A stretch of DNA of 64,000 bases from the NCBI RefSeq assembly GCF_036884655.1, contig NC_088355.1:25357001-25421000 (forward strand), read 5' to 3'. Positions within the stretch are counted from its first letter, which is position 1. Each line of letters starts with the position of its first letter. The notes under the pieces were generated by a model. That model worked only from the letters and a program-made list of their open reading frames with translations, was not told where the DNA came from and ran no database searches. This DNA comes from Musa acuminata AAA Group (Eukaryota > Streptophyta > Magnoliopsida > Zingiberales > Musaceae). Positions 53,929 to 64,000 of this stretch are shown here, piece after piece. The translations under genes and the position numbers were made by a program.

Positions 53929-56900
53929 TTATCCTCGAGGCTGATGATTCGTGAATTTTGAGAATTTAATCTTCAAGTCATCATAGTTCTCCCAAGTGGC
54001 ATCTTCTATTGGTAGGTTCGCCCACTGTATTAGCACTTCATTAGTGGGTCGTCGTCGTCGAGTCACGATCCGTCGATCAATAATGGCACTTGGCTGGGTC
54101 TGGAGTTCTCTTTGTGTAGTCATATTTAGTGTGTGGCTTTGGACTGTCTCGAAGCACCTATTTAAAACTTTAGTCTGGCTGTTTGTTTGTGGGTGATATG
54201 TCATACTCCTTTTCAATTTAGTACCCTGCATATGGAATAATTTTGTCCAAAATCTGCTCTTGAATATGCAAGTAGAATTTGTCACAAGCACAATGCATCC
54301 CTTATAGCATAATTCTTTTGAGTCCCGATTGTAATGAGCCACGGAGCTTGGTGCTTCCTCTAATTTTTTTTTTTTTTCTTACTGGTCTTCGAATCTTCCT
54401 GCCATTTCATCTTAATATCCTCAAGGAAGTTGCTGGTCGGAAGTGAAACGGTCGAAACTTCAACTTGCTCGGGTAGTTGCGAAAGTGCATATGCAAGAAC
54501 ATTCTCTTTCCCCTTTTTGTAAGTTATTTCATAATCAAATCGAAGAAGTTTTATTACCCATTTTTGCTACTCAGGGGATGATATCTTTCGCTCCAAAAAT
54601 TACTTGAGGCTTTTATGGTCGGTTTTAATTTGAAATCGTCGACCAATCAAGTAGGGTCTCCACCTCGTTGCTGCATGCACAATGGCGAGCATCTCCTTAT
54701 CATATGTTGACTTATTTTGATGGGAGAGAGATAATGCCTTGCTAGTGTATGTGAGTGGTCGACCATCTTACATGAGAATGGCACCAATTCCAACTCCAGA
54801 TGCGTCGGCCTCAATAATGAAGGGTCGGTTGAAATCTAGTAGTGTTAGCACCGGCGTCGTCGTCATGGCTGCCTTAAGTTTGTCAAAGGCAGTGAAGGCT
54901 TTGTCCGACCATTGGAAGACATCTTTTTTTAGTAAGGAAGTAAGTGGTGCACTGATCTCTCCATATTTTTTCACGAACTTGCAGTAGTAGCCTGTTAAAC
55001 CCAGAAAGCCATGTAACAATTTTATGTTCCTCGGGGTCAGCCAGTTTTGCATTGTTCCAATTTTGAAGGGATCTACTACCACACCTTCCTCTGATATGAT
55101 ATGCCCAAGATATTCCACCTTCTTTTGAAGAAAGCAAAAATTCATAGTGGTTGTTGTGTGTTCAAAAGGTGGTTTTCGGTATGTCTTCTTCGCATACTTG
55201 TATTTGATGATACCAGGATCGAAGATCCAGCTTTGTGAAGATTTGTGCTCCCTTAGCAACTCATCTACTACTGGAATAGGGTATTTATCCTTGATGATTA
55301 TGTCATTGAGAGCTCGGTAATCAACACATAATCGCCATATTCCATCCTTCTTTCGTATGAGGAGCACCGGTGAAGAGTAGGGGCTGCAACATGGCCGAAT
55401 AACTCTTGTTTTGATCATCTCTTTTACAATCATTTCTATTTCATACTTCTGGACATGTGGATATTGATATGGTTGAGCATTTGCTGGAGATTTGCCTAGA
55501 AGAATCGTTATACAATGATCATGCCGACGAGTAAGAGGTAGGTTGCGCGGTTCGTCAAATATATCTGAAAATTCTGCAAGCAAAGGAAGTATATTTGGAT
55601 CTTCAAATTCTATTGGCTCTCCTTTAATTTGCTCCCCAAGTTGTACCAAAAATCCCCTGCATGCTTTATGCAAAACCTTCTCCATTTGTTGTGTGCAAAT
55701 CATCATTACGTCGCCCTCACGTTTCCCGTGCAGTATCACCTGTTTCTCCTTACTGTAAAATTTCATAATTAGTTGCATAAAATTCCAAGAAATATCACAT
55801 AATGTCATCAACCATTTAATTATGAGGATGGCCTCATGATCATTAAGAGGGAGAAGGAAGAAATATGCAATTATGTCTTGGTAAGGCCTTATGATCAGCA
55901 ATAGTTTCACTTTTGGGCGCCTACGATCATACTTCAAAATCCATCCGTTGGCGACCTTAACGACAAACCTACTGCAATTCTCAATAGGTAATTTCATATG
56001 GACAACAACCTTACTGTTTATGAAGTTATTAGTGCTGCTCGTGTCGATGAGAACAGTGATCGGTTGTTGTTTGAGAAGGCCTCCAACTTTCATCGTTTGC
56101 GGGTTTGAGTAGCCAGCTAGTGTATGTACCGTAACTTCAGTCGGTTGTGGCTCTTCTTCTGCATCTTCTTCTTCATGATCAAGACTCTCTTCTGGATGTT
56201 CAATGACCACTTCTTCTATCGGTTCAATCATAAGAAGTCTCCCTTTACTACAGCGATGCTCACGGCTCCACGGCTCGTCACAATGCCAACATAACCCCTT
56301 CGCATATCGCTCCCGAAGCTCTTCTCTTGTTAACCTCTTTGGTGTAGGGACTTGGTCGATAGTAGGGGGGGCTGAGGGCTTCAATATTACTGGTTGAGGA
56401 GTGACCCTAGTCCTCCGAGCTTCATGGTTCAATTGCTCCTCTTGATGTCGTGCGAAAGAGATGACTGCCATAAGCGTATACGGTTGTCGAGCTTTAACTT
56501 CTCCTCGGATCTCCGGCTTCAAGCCCTCAATGAATGTCCTCAATAGCTATTTTTGAGACCAATCATGAGTTTGATTAGATAACCTTTCAAACCTGGTTTG
56601 GTACTCCTGAATGGTGGAGGTTTGTCGGATCTTTGCTAGTTATCCGTCAATATTCTCGTAATCGGTTGGTCTGAAGCGGATTAGCAGTCCTTCTTTGAAT
56701 TGTCGCCATGAAAGGACTCCATAAGTATGTTCAAATCAGTCAAACCACTGTATAGCATCCCCTTCAAGATGTATAGCTGCAATTTTCACCATAGATACAT
56801 CCGCGATTTTGTGGTACCGAAAATATCGCTCCGCGCGCGAGATCCAACCAATCGGGTCTCCTTCTTCCCATCTAGGGAAGTCCACTCTCATGCATGGATA

Positions 56901-57300
56901 GTTGGGGCCAGTCATATAGCCTCCCCTTTTTTTTTTGGTAAGTAAAAGTAAATTGATTACGTGTAAAGTTTCTACAAATAGCTTTATCTCATATAGCGTG
57001 AAAAGTATTAAAACATATAGCCTCCCCTCCCTTGGAAGTCATCTCTTCAGGCTTGGTGTGATTGGGTAAAGCTCTCTCCTTGATATGATTTCTTCGGGCT
57101 TAGTGATCGGCCTAATCTGAGTTCGGTAAAGAGCATCCGAATCTTATCCTCCATTCGTGCCTCCAAGGCTTCGAATTTAGCATTGATTGCCTCCTTATAT
57201 GCCATAGTATATGCCCCCAAATCTATAATGTTAAGATCTCTCTTTTGTTGTTGGGTTAAAGGTATGTATAGGTTGAGAGACGTGATGGTTGAAAGGGTTG
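53929..57300 (-). pseudogene. Chromovirus gag-pol of element F, internally deleted
   Basis: Minus strand. Gag starts upstream of 57170 (AYKEAINAKFEALEARMED) and is cut by a LINE at 56927-57013. A frame of 591 codons from 56543 to 54768 contains FIEGLKPEIRGEV (gag end), the knuckle CWHCDEPWSREHRC, KGRLLMIEP, protease VLIDTSSTNNF (canonical DTG is DTS), and the RT start SSPVLLIRKKDGIWRLCVDYRALN. The long frame is partly illusory: [10 protein letters not shown] lies in another frame, and the FxDD section between HYEF and KKVEYLGH is missing. RNase H at 54985-54480 is more complete than in J (RRFQIKTDHKSL) but has stops. Integrase 54342-53929 lacks HHCC and two acids and ends with the chromo-like QWANLPIEDATWENYDDL. 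Confidence 0.9.
56927..57013 (-). mobile_element. LINE 3'-end insertion in F gag, 87 bp
   Basis: Poly(T) and reverse LINE end (GGTAAGTAAAAGTAAATTGA...AGCTTTATC) plus about 25 bp of filler of unknown origin. Flanked by CATATAGCCTCCCC at 56913-56926 and 57014-57027. Confidence 0.9.
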
Positions 57301-58570
57301 GTGGATTGGTGGATGTAGGTTGCGGTTTAGGCTTGTTTTGTGGCTGTTTTTAGTGCAGTTTTGAGGGTGTGGTTTGGCAGAGTTTTAGGGTTATGGATGA
57401 AAGTTTTGGATCTATGGAAGATGGTAGCAAAGGTTTGACAGAAATCCGTGGAAGTTTCAGCAAGTATGTGCTATCTTATAAGAGTAGGATTGTCGTCGAA
57501 GAAACAATGGTTTCTCGATGTAATTTCTACCAAAAACTTAAGAGAATTGAGGAGGGAATTGATAGAAAAATCACAAATTATATGACAGCAAGGATGTCTA
57601 ATTTAATCAAGAGAATTTTGGTAGTATAACAGCAAGAAAATTGGTGCAAGTTGCGATAGCAGAATTGTCGTTGAAAAATTTCAACGGATTATGATAAAAA
57701 TTTGCAGCAACACAAAATCATTTTTAGAGATGAATTCCTTAACATATCAATCTTAGATGGAAGCCAAGATGATCTATAAAGTGTATAAGAAATTTCATTC
57801 AAAAAAGATTGCAAATAGATGGGTTAAGGCAACAAAGGAAAATCCAAAGGGAAATCCAAATAGATGGATTGAAAATATACCGCTGAAATTTTCTGCAGCA
57901 CAGATTTTTAAGTATAGCATATTGGACGTAAAAGATCAGTGGTTTATATTGAGAATTTTTTGATGAAACCAAAGGGAAATCCACTGCTAGGAAGTGATAA
58001 AGCTATCATAAAAATTTCGTAGAGATTTGGATAGAAACAATATAGTATCAAGATCAAACAAATAGTGCTATGCGGCTGAAATTTTACAGTGCAGATTTTC
58101 AAGTATAGCAGATTAGACGTAAAAGATCAATGGTTTATATTGAGAATTTTTTGAAAAAACCAAAGGAAAATCTGCTGTTAGGAAGTGTCAAAGATGTCAT
58201 AAAAATTTCATAGAAATTTGGATAGAAGAAGTACAATAGCAAGATCAAACAGATGTTGCTATGCGGTTGGAATTCTGCAATGTATCTTTCGTCGTAGAGA
58301 TGAAAACTTTGTGACAAAAGGTTTATGCAGCAATATAGGAACAGTTTTTTTTTTTTTGGATTTTCGAATAAGGATAACTAAATTGCAGTAGAAGTACGGT
58401 AGGAAACCAGAACCTGTTGCAATTCACGGGGAGATCAAAGGATGATCCGCGGTGGTGGAGATGATGGCGGAATTCGGTGACGAACTTTTAAGCAATTGTG
58501 GGAATTGCTTTGGATGGTTGTGGAGGGTTGATAGATGGCTGTGGAAGGGCAGCGAGATGCCAAGAACGCT
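57301..58570 (-). other. 5' leader of element F with tandem duplication
   Basis: Non-coding leader of about 1.3 kb. Two direct repeats of about 191 bp (57881-58072 and 58073-58263) and the first bases of a third unit, each starting CGGCTGAAATTTT-like and containing TTTATATTGAGAATTTTTTGA. Short ORFs here lack family resemblance. Confidence 0.8.
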
Positions 58571-58582
58571 GCTCTGATACCA
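58571..58582 (-). promoter_or_regulatory. Primer binding site (tRNA-iMet type), element F
   Basis: GCTCTGATACCA on the plus strand, two bases from the LTR at 58585. Confidence 0.9.
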
Positions 58583-58584
58583 AG

Positions 58585-58969
58585 TGTTAGAACCCTTGCA
58601 GATTCTAAACTTGGGGTTGATCTCTTTAGGGGATCGGCCTCCTTGGAACTCTATAGGGGTTCCTCCCTCCAAGTTGCTGCTCAAAGGCTGCAGAAAAGAT
58701 TCATCTATTGCTTATGAAAAGAGAAGGAATACATGGCTATTTATAGGGCTTCTAAACCCTAACTCCTAATAGGACTCCTACTTAAGACTCTTACTTCTAA
58801 CCAACTCTTAATAGGACTCCTACTCAAGACTCCTATTCCCTTACAACTCCTAATTCTTCTTTAAGAAAAAACCTCCTACATGAATGCCCCTCTCAATTAG
58901 GACTCTCCTAGCTAGAGTCCTAACAGAATGTCCCTCTCAATTAGGACTCTCCAATCTAGAGTCCTAACA
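58585..58969 (-). repeat. 5' LTR of element F
   Basis: 385 bp, 45 bp longer than the 3' LTR mainly because the terminal hairpin module (AGGACTCTC...GAGTCCTAACAG) is doubled at 58890-58969. Such a difference between the two LTRs of one element must have arisen after insertion or by slippage. Confidence 0.9.
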
Positions 58970-58974
58970 GATTT

Positions 58975-59129
58975 CCTTTAACTACATCTCGCTTGATTAC
59001 AAGTTAAAGAGATTTACGAATTGGCTTTTCTACCGAAATCGCTTTTATCGTATGAACATCTTTTTAATCGTCGAAAGTTTTCCGCTGCACTAATTCACCC
59101 CCCCCCTCTTAGTGCTCTTGATCCTAACA
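58975..59129 (+). repeat. 3' LTR of element D, part 3 (end)
   Basis: Ends TTTTCCGCTGCACTAATTCACCCCCCC...CTCTTGATCCTAACA at 59129, the family terminus. The next five bases GACCT would be D's right target copy; the left one is lost. Confidence 0.85.
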
Positions 59130-59722
59130 GACCTTTCAATTAGAAGAGTATATGATGGCGGAATCCTTTGGAAGAGCCAAAGAGAGGTGGTCATGCTTAG
59201 CTTGAGAGATAGCCAATTCATAACTATAGGTGAAGGAGTGGGGTCCTAGCCTAGTTAATCCCTTTTAAAACCTTTTGAGAGGCTTTGTACTTAGACACCC
59301 TACTCTCTTCCATGTCCTCCAACTACTGCGATAGCTCCTTGGTGCGATGACAAAAGTTCCTCCCCTCCATCTTCAGGGCCAACTCTTAAGTCCGAGGTAG
59401 TTCATCTTCGGCTTCGGCTTTGGTTTCTAGGGCCCCATAGTAGATTCAGTCCCTATAAATCCTCACTATCTCCACTAGTTTCTTCAGCAACTCAGCCTCC
59501 TTTAGATTCACCATTGCCACCTCCTTCACCGCCCACTACTGCTCCATTTAGCTCGTTGACTTGAGCTCGGAGTTGGGCAGCCACCTCTATCGTTATCGCC
59601 CCCCTTCAAACTCATTGATCTAGGCTTGAAGCTTGGTCGACTTTTCTTTCTATTGAGACTTCTTGGCAACTACATCATCCAACTCCTTCAAAGCATTGGC
59701 CTCTTGGAGGAGATGAGCAATG
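59130..59722 (-). pseudogene. Antisense coiled-coil remnant, possibly gypsy-type transposase-like ORF
   Basis: On the minus strand, broken frames are rich in E, K, L and A with heptad character, such as LKELDDVVAKKSQ, AELLKKLVEIV and GPHSFTYSYELAISQAKHD near the distal end. Several stops interrupt it. This resembles the coiled-coil C-terminal half of plant 'putative gypsy-type transposase' proteins, but no diagnostic domain is present. It was the target for G (TGCTAG start at 59723, preceding CAATG). Confidence 0.45.
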
Positions 59723-59834
59723 TGCTAGTCATAGGTGCCCAACAAGCCAATCACGTGAGTGATGATATGTGTGACTTGACATGTAGTCTTTTTTGCTTAT
59801 TATATTATGGTATTTATCACTTTATATTGCTTGT

Positions 59835-59903
<69 letters not shown>

Positions 59904-61199
59904 GTCCTTAGATCGGTGCAATGAGAATCAGATTATGATGAGATCACGATAATGAGACCGATTCGTCTTTAAACATATATCCTAAATAATCTCGATCATA
60001 TGTTACTCGAGAGGGATATCGAGATAACCGGATAGACTAGTGTATGATGGATGTAGCTGGTCTCATAGCTACTCGTGTGTGGACACTAGGGATACAATAT
60101 AGGTGCTCATTGGAGAATGAGTTCACTGATTGATCAACTTACGAAATGCTGAATGGTTGATGATGTCTTATTATCAGACAATGATTTTGTAGTCCCAATG
60201 GTGTATCTGGTCCTTAGACTTAAGACACCAAGGATGTCTTATATGAGTGCTCTAGTCTTTGATATTAGACTTATAGGTTTAGATGTCCTAGATCTAGTAC
60301 AACTAGTTATCGGGAGTGGTAGTCAACCTTATGAGGGCCATTGAGTGTCGATAGAGGATCATCCACTCTTGATGCCATGAGAGGAATGTCCCATATGTTC
60401 TTACTCAGACAAATCCCTAGCTAGGCTCATTCGGATTGAGAGAGAAATAGTACTTCGGGAGAATCCGATTAGAGCGAGACTCGAGTAGAAACTGTATGGG
60501 TCTGATAGCACCATGCCCGGTATACAATCTCTGGGATAGTAGATGATTGAGAGACTATAGGTACACAGTAACTAAGGATAGACAAGTCCAATAGATTGGA
60601 TTCCCCTGTATCATCTGGGGATTACAGCTTAATGGCTTAGTACGTCCATAGTCGATGAGTCAAGTGAATTATTATGGAGATAATAATTCACTGAATTAGA
60701 AGGAGTTCCGACAAGTATGACTCACGACCAGCTCGATATTGGGCCTAGAGGGTCACACACATATGGTAGGCATTGCGATGTGTAAAGGTTCGGATATGAG
60801 ATATCTATCGGAGCCCCTATCTTATTGGAAATCTAATAAGCCCCTGAATTATTGGATCATATGGATGAGATCCAATAAGAGCCCATGAGAGATTATTGGA
60901 TAGAGATCCACTAATCTAAGAGGCTTGGGTAGCTGGATGGAGATCTAATACCCAATAGGGGAGGATCTATTAGGGTTAAGTTAATAGGAGACCTATATAA
61001 ATAAGAGAGAACTAGTAGTTCATAAGCTAGAGACCTTTTGGTTGCCTTCTATTCTCCTCCCCTTCTCTACCTCAAAGCAAGCCTGGAGTTTTGAGGAGCA
61101 TCATCACAACCCTTTTGTGTGGATCACCGCTAGAGAGGAGGGCGCTTGACCTCCTTCACCCTCTCCTAGAGATCTGTAGGGATTCAGGGATATAAGATC
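59723..61199 (+). repeat. 5' LTR of element G (end missing)
   Basis: Aligned with the reverse complement of E's LTRs. Contains a (TA)n expansion at 59836-59898 where E has only GCATATATATTG, the AATTATTATGGAGATAATAATTCAC dyad near 60670, and a segment at 60830-60960 longer than in E. Confidence 0.85.
59836..59898. repeat. (TA)n microsatellite in G LTR
   Basis: About 31 uninterrupted TA dinucleotides at the position of a short ATATATAT in E. Confidence 0.95.
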
Positions 61200-62290
61200 A
61201 CTGCATATGTTGTGTTTTAGCAATGCTTTGGACATCAAATTGTTGACACAATAGGCAAGGAAGGGTAGCAATTGTTGCTACCCTTGCTATGCTCGAAGAA
61301 GCTAGCCTTGCTGCCATCTTCGTGTAGGCAAGCCGCATATAGCGGCGGCCGCAAGGGCAGCACCCACAAGCAAGCCGCTTGCGCGCAACAACTGTTGCTG
61401 CACATAGTTTCAGCCATAGGTGGTCAGTTGCCTGCAGGCAGAGCCGCTTAATACGCGCAGGCGGTGGCACCCGCGAGCGCCGCCTGTAGACACAACGCCT
61501 ATGGGCAAGCGACCCGCGAGGTCGACGACAAAAGTAGCAGGCCCCGTGGGCAGAACCGTCCGCAAGGGTGCCTACCCATGAGTGCACCCAACCATAGGGA
61601 GGCACTGCCTACGAGCAAGGGCGACGCACCCGCGCCCCCCCCCCCCCCCCAATCGCATAGGCCACTACCGGCAGGGTGGCGACGACCGTAGTTGCAAGGG
61701 AGAGGGAGAAGGGCTTAGGGTTTTTTTTTTTGGACAAAAGATAATTTTGTCTCTCGGAATTTTAGAAATTCTAGATTATGTCCTTTATCTAAATTATGAA
61801 AATGCCCCTCAAAATTAAAAAAATTCCTTGTATGTCCATTATTTCATAAAATATTAATTAATTAAAAATTTTAATTGATTATTAATTTTTTATTATTATC
61901 TAGTAGTCTTACATGATGATGATTTATGCATGTGATGTAAGATATGTGGATGAATGATCATGGACCATATGATGTGTGTACTTGTGATTATTATTATTGG
62001 AGCCTACGAGCCTCCATTTTATTTCTTGTTTATTGTCGGGCCTACGTGCCTATGATTAAGTTGTAATTACAAGAGGTGTAGTGGAAGCATGGAAGCGATA
62101 ACGGGACCCACGAGATGGACGATCGTGATGCATGGAGATGCGTCGAGATGCCGACGGAACCAACAAGGACAAGATAGATGATCACAAGGCATGGAGATGC
62201 ACTACTATACACATAGATCTTGATGTGAGTGATAGGCCTACTGGCTCGGTCCTGATCATATTAGGGTGTGGTCCATGATCATTTGGTGTA
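61200..62290 (+). other. Leader of element G, part 1
   Basis: Corresponds to E's leader. GC-rich at 61320-61680, with a run of 16 C near 61636, then AT-rich. Frames in the GC-rich part are composition artefacts. No gene. Confidence 0.7.
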
Positions 62291-62296
62291 ATTGCT

Positions 62297-62298
62297 CA

Positions 62299-62333
<35 letters not shown>

Positions 62334-62336
62334 GTA

Positions 62337-62377
<41 letters not shown>

Positions 62378-62390
62378 GTATATATATACA

Positions 62391-62423
<33 letters not shown>

Positions 62424-62451
62424 GTATATATATGTATATATATACATATAT

Positions 62452-62495
<44 letters not shown>

Positions 62496-62545
62496 GTATA
62501 TGTATATATATGTATATGTATATGTATATGTATATATATATGTAT

Positions 62546-62577
<32 letters not shown>

Positions 62578-62720
62578 GTATATGTATATATATATGTATA
62601 TATATATATACATATATATATACATATATATATATATAAACTTACTTTTACTTTTACTTATATGTATATACGTAGAAACTTTACACATAATCAATTTACT
62701 TTTACTTACCAAAAATATAT

Positions 62721-62754
<34 letters not shown>

Positions 62755-62800
62755 GTATGTATATATATATTTGTATACGATATAGATATATATTAAATAT
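62297..62800. repeat. TA/TATG microsatellite block with embedded LINE tail
   Basis: Long TA runs with regularly spaced TATATGTATATA interruptions. A LINE 3' end (AGAAACTTTACACATAATC...CTTACC plus A5) lies at about 62676-62717 within it. Predicted tyrosine/isoleucine frames are artefacts of TA repeats. Confidence 0.92.
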
Positions 62801-62814
62801 GTATATGTGTGACA

Positions 62815-63257
62815 TGTTATATTAGGAGACCAAATCAAAAAAATCCCTCTCTCGACAATATTAATTCGGTTAACAATAGGTAATTAGATTGACCCACGTG
62901 GCCTTTGATTGGTATAGGTAGGAATCGATTTTCGGTATAGGTTGAGTTGGTCAAGTCCCTCGAGGCTCACCTATATCGTGATTCACTATCTTACCTACGA
63001 TATAGAGATGTCACCGGTGACCTGAGGATATGGGATGCTTGGTCGAGTCCATCGAGGGCATATCACCGAATCATATTCATCTTGTAACGATGGTGTTGAC
63101 TTAACCGAACATCATGGTTGGTCGAGTCTCTCGAGACTATAGTGATTCGGAGGCCAAACAGGATGGGAATCACAAGGAGTTGTGATCGGCAAGAGTTATC
63201 TACCATTCGGGCTTAGTGTGATTAGTTAAGTCCCTCGAGGTTACACTAAGACGCTGA
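62815..63257 (+). other. Leader of element G, part 2
   Basis: Matches E's leader 50040-50480 in reverse complement, with four decayed GGTCGAGTCCCTCGAGG units at about 62953, 63042, 63120 and 63225. Cut at GACGCTGAT by H. Confidence 0.8.
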
Positions 63258-64000
63258 TATTGAATCTCGTATTTTGATGATGAAACTACTTGATATATGT
63301 TTATGATTTAATCTGCGTTTTGAGTGACGCAGGATGCTTCGATCAGGATGAGACAATTAAAGCAGGAAAATCATGTTGTGCCGAAGGAACATGTTAGAAG
63401 ATTGGACGTCGGGCCGGTGGATCGGTCGACGTATCGACAGAAGGCTTCGGGCCGTGGACTCGGGCATCGAGCCAAGAAGAGCGGGTATTGTGCCAAGGAT
63501 ATCGGAGTTGCGGAGTCAACTGGCCGATTGGGCAATAGGCTGCAGGAGAGGACGATGCGCCGAAGAATCGGACGAAGCGTCGAGGGACCAATGACATGCC
63601 GGACAACTTGGTTAAATTGCTTAGGATTAATTGTCTCGATCAAAGTTTTGTTTTAAGTGTGCAGGATTAACTACGATGAAAGTTAGACAAGCAGCAGGAG
63701 TTGCGCCGGAGTCAAGTTCGTGATCACATTGGGAGTTCGAGAGTTCGACGGAAGTTCGGACGGTCGTCGGAGGTTCTGCGGGAACAGATCCGAGAAGTCC
63801 AGAAGCTTGCCAAGCGAAGCTCTTCGGAACTCGCCAAGTGGAACGTCGCAAGTCCAGGAGTTTGCCGGAAGTCCGTAGGAGGATCACCGAGGGTTCATCG
63901 GATGATCGACGGAAGTTCGCCGGAAACTCGCCGGAAGAAGCGATTGACGCACCGAAGCAAAGCTGCAGAAATTGTCTTAGATTTAATCGTAGTTAGCACG
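63258..64000 (+). repeat. Start of an A-family LTR (element H)
   Basis: TATTGAATCTCG (canonical TGTTGAATCTCG with a G-to-A change at base 2), then the conserved A/B-type 5' LTR block with GGATGCTTCGATCAGGATG and GGATTAACTACGATGAAAG. It runs off the window before the palindrome array. Closest by eye to the B and D subfamilies. Element type beyond this is unknown. Confidence 0.85.

Larger units (their letters stand above)
53566..58969 (-). mobile_element. Ty3/gypsy chromovirus deletion derivative, reverse strand (element F)
   Basis: 5.4 kb, flanked by GATTT at 53561-53565 and 58970-58974. LTRs 53566-53905 and 58585-58969, iMet primer site at 58571-58582. Coding runs leftwards as gag, protease, RT, RNase H, integrase remnant and chromo-like end. 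Same family as J. Short LTRs and a CX2C...HX4C knuckle followed by KGRLLMIEP suggest a Reina-type chromovirus. Key parts of RT and integrase are deleted exactly as in J. Confidence 0.92.
33281..59129 (+). mobile_element. Relic of a SIRE-like LTR element (element D) with large inserts
   Basis: Left end lost by fusion to C's LTR. Keeps a copia pol C-terminus (33292-33384), post-pol internal DNA (33385-33877 and 43122-43781), a polypurine tract and a 3' LTR in three pieces (43782-44537, 53056-53565 and 58975-59129; about 1.4 kb in total). It ends GATCCTAACA at 59129. The 26-kb span is mostly inserts: two LINEs, copia E and chromovirus F. It is the only member of this LTR family here with any pol sequence. 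Confidence 0.78.
59723..63257 (+). mobile_element. Copia element of E's family, forward, 3'-truncated (element G)
   Basis: Starts TGCTAGTCATAGGTGCCC, the sense LTR start of E. The LTR is followed not by its own end and primer site but by leader sequence, because a deletion at about 61200 removed the LTR tail, primer site and first leader bases. Leader parts are 61200-62290 and 62815-63257, with a TA microsatellite block between. It is cut at 63258 by H before gag begins. More diverged from E than E's own LTRs are from each other. Confidence 0.85.

Noticed and set aside
54768..56543. A 591-codon gypsy polyprotein as a functional CDS
   Set aside because: The frame passes through the RT region in the wrong phase (the LDLRS-YHQI motif is in another frame), lacks the catalytic FxDD section, and the gag and integrase ends are broken.
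62256..62838. Tyrosine/isoleucine repeat proteins up to 180 aa
   Set aside because: Translations of TA and TATG microsatellites in all frames.

Overview
This window is plant repeat DNA. It is a stack of nested retrotransposons with no recognisable host gene, tRNA, rRNA or CRISPR array. Three things point to a flowering plant: L1-type LINEs with a DUF4283-like ORF1, SIRE/Maximus-like copia gags, and tRNA-iMet primer sites. A large monocot genome, perhaps Musaceae or another Zingiberales, fits my memory of similar repeats, but that is a guess. Nearly every reading frame here belongs to a mobile element, and most are broken.

Layout. 1-2510: degraded Ty3/gypsy chromovirus pol (element J), cut by a short LINE; its 3' LTR starts at 2511. 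2737-11560: element A, an intact-looking 8.8-kb LTR retrotransposon with LTRs of about 2.57 kb, a gag as its only ORF, and 5-bp target duplications (GTTAG). It sits inside J's LTR, which resumes at 11566 and ends at 11777. 11778-12840: SIRE-type gag/protease relic split by a solo LTR (11922-12556, TSD CAAAC). 13130-14446 and 25563-25721: pseudogene of a 'putative plant transposon protein' type, split by element B (14447-25562, TSD GAGGA), a second copy of A's family. B carries several LINE inserts and a 2.9-kb insert (K) in its 3' LTR. 25722-33280: element C, a third, rearranged member. 33281-59129: element D, a relic of a related element that still has the last 30 codons of a copia pol. D is host to two tandem LINEs (33878-43109), a reverse-strand copia element E (44538-53050, TSD CTTTC) and a reverse-strand chromovirus F (53566-58969, TSD GATTT). 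59130-59722: antisense coiled-coil remnant. 59723-63257: element G, a forward copy of E's family. 63258-64000: start of another LTR of A's family (H).

How the parts relate. A, B, C, D and H share one LTR family: ends TGTTGAATCTC and GATCCTAACA, GC-rich palindrome arrays in U3, and a TATAAATACCCC promoter. A, B and C encode only a SIRE-like gag without a zinc knuckle, so they probably depended on an autonomous partner for pol. D's pol tail, followed by the same 3' internal sequence as A, is a trace of such a partner. The chromovirus family (J and F) shows the same logic: two independent insertions share the same deletions in RT and integrase, so the family appears to have spread in a defective state. 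One LINE family has peppered the region with inserts from 4.75 kb down to 17 bp.

Insertion order from nesting: the SIRE relic, the transposon-protein locus and D are the oldest layers. J, B, E and F landed in them, then A landed in J and K in B. No dates are given because LTR divergence could not be computed.
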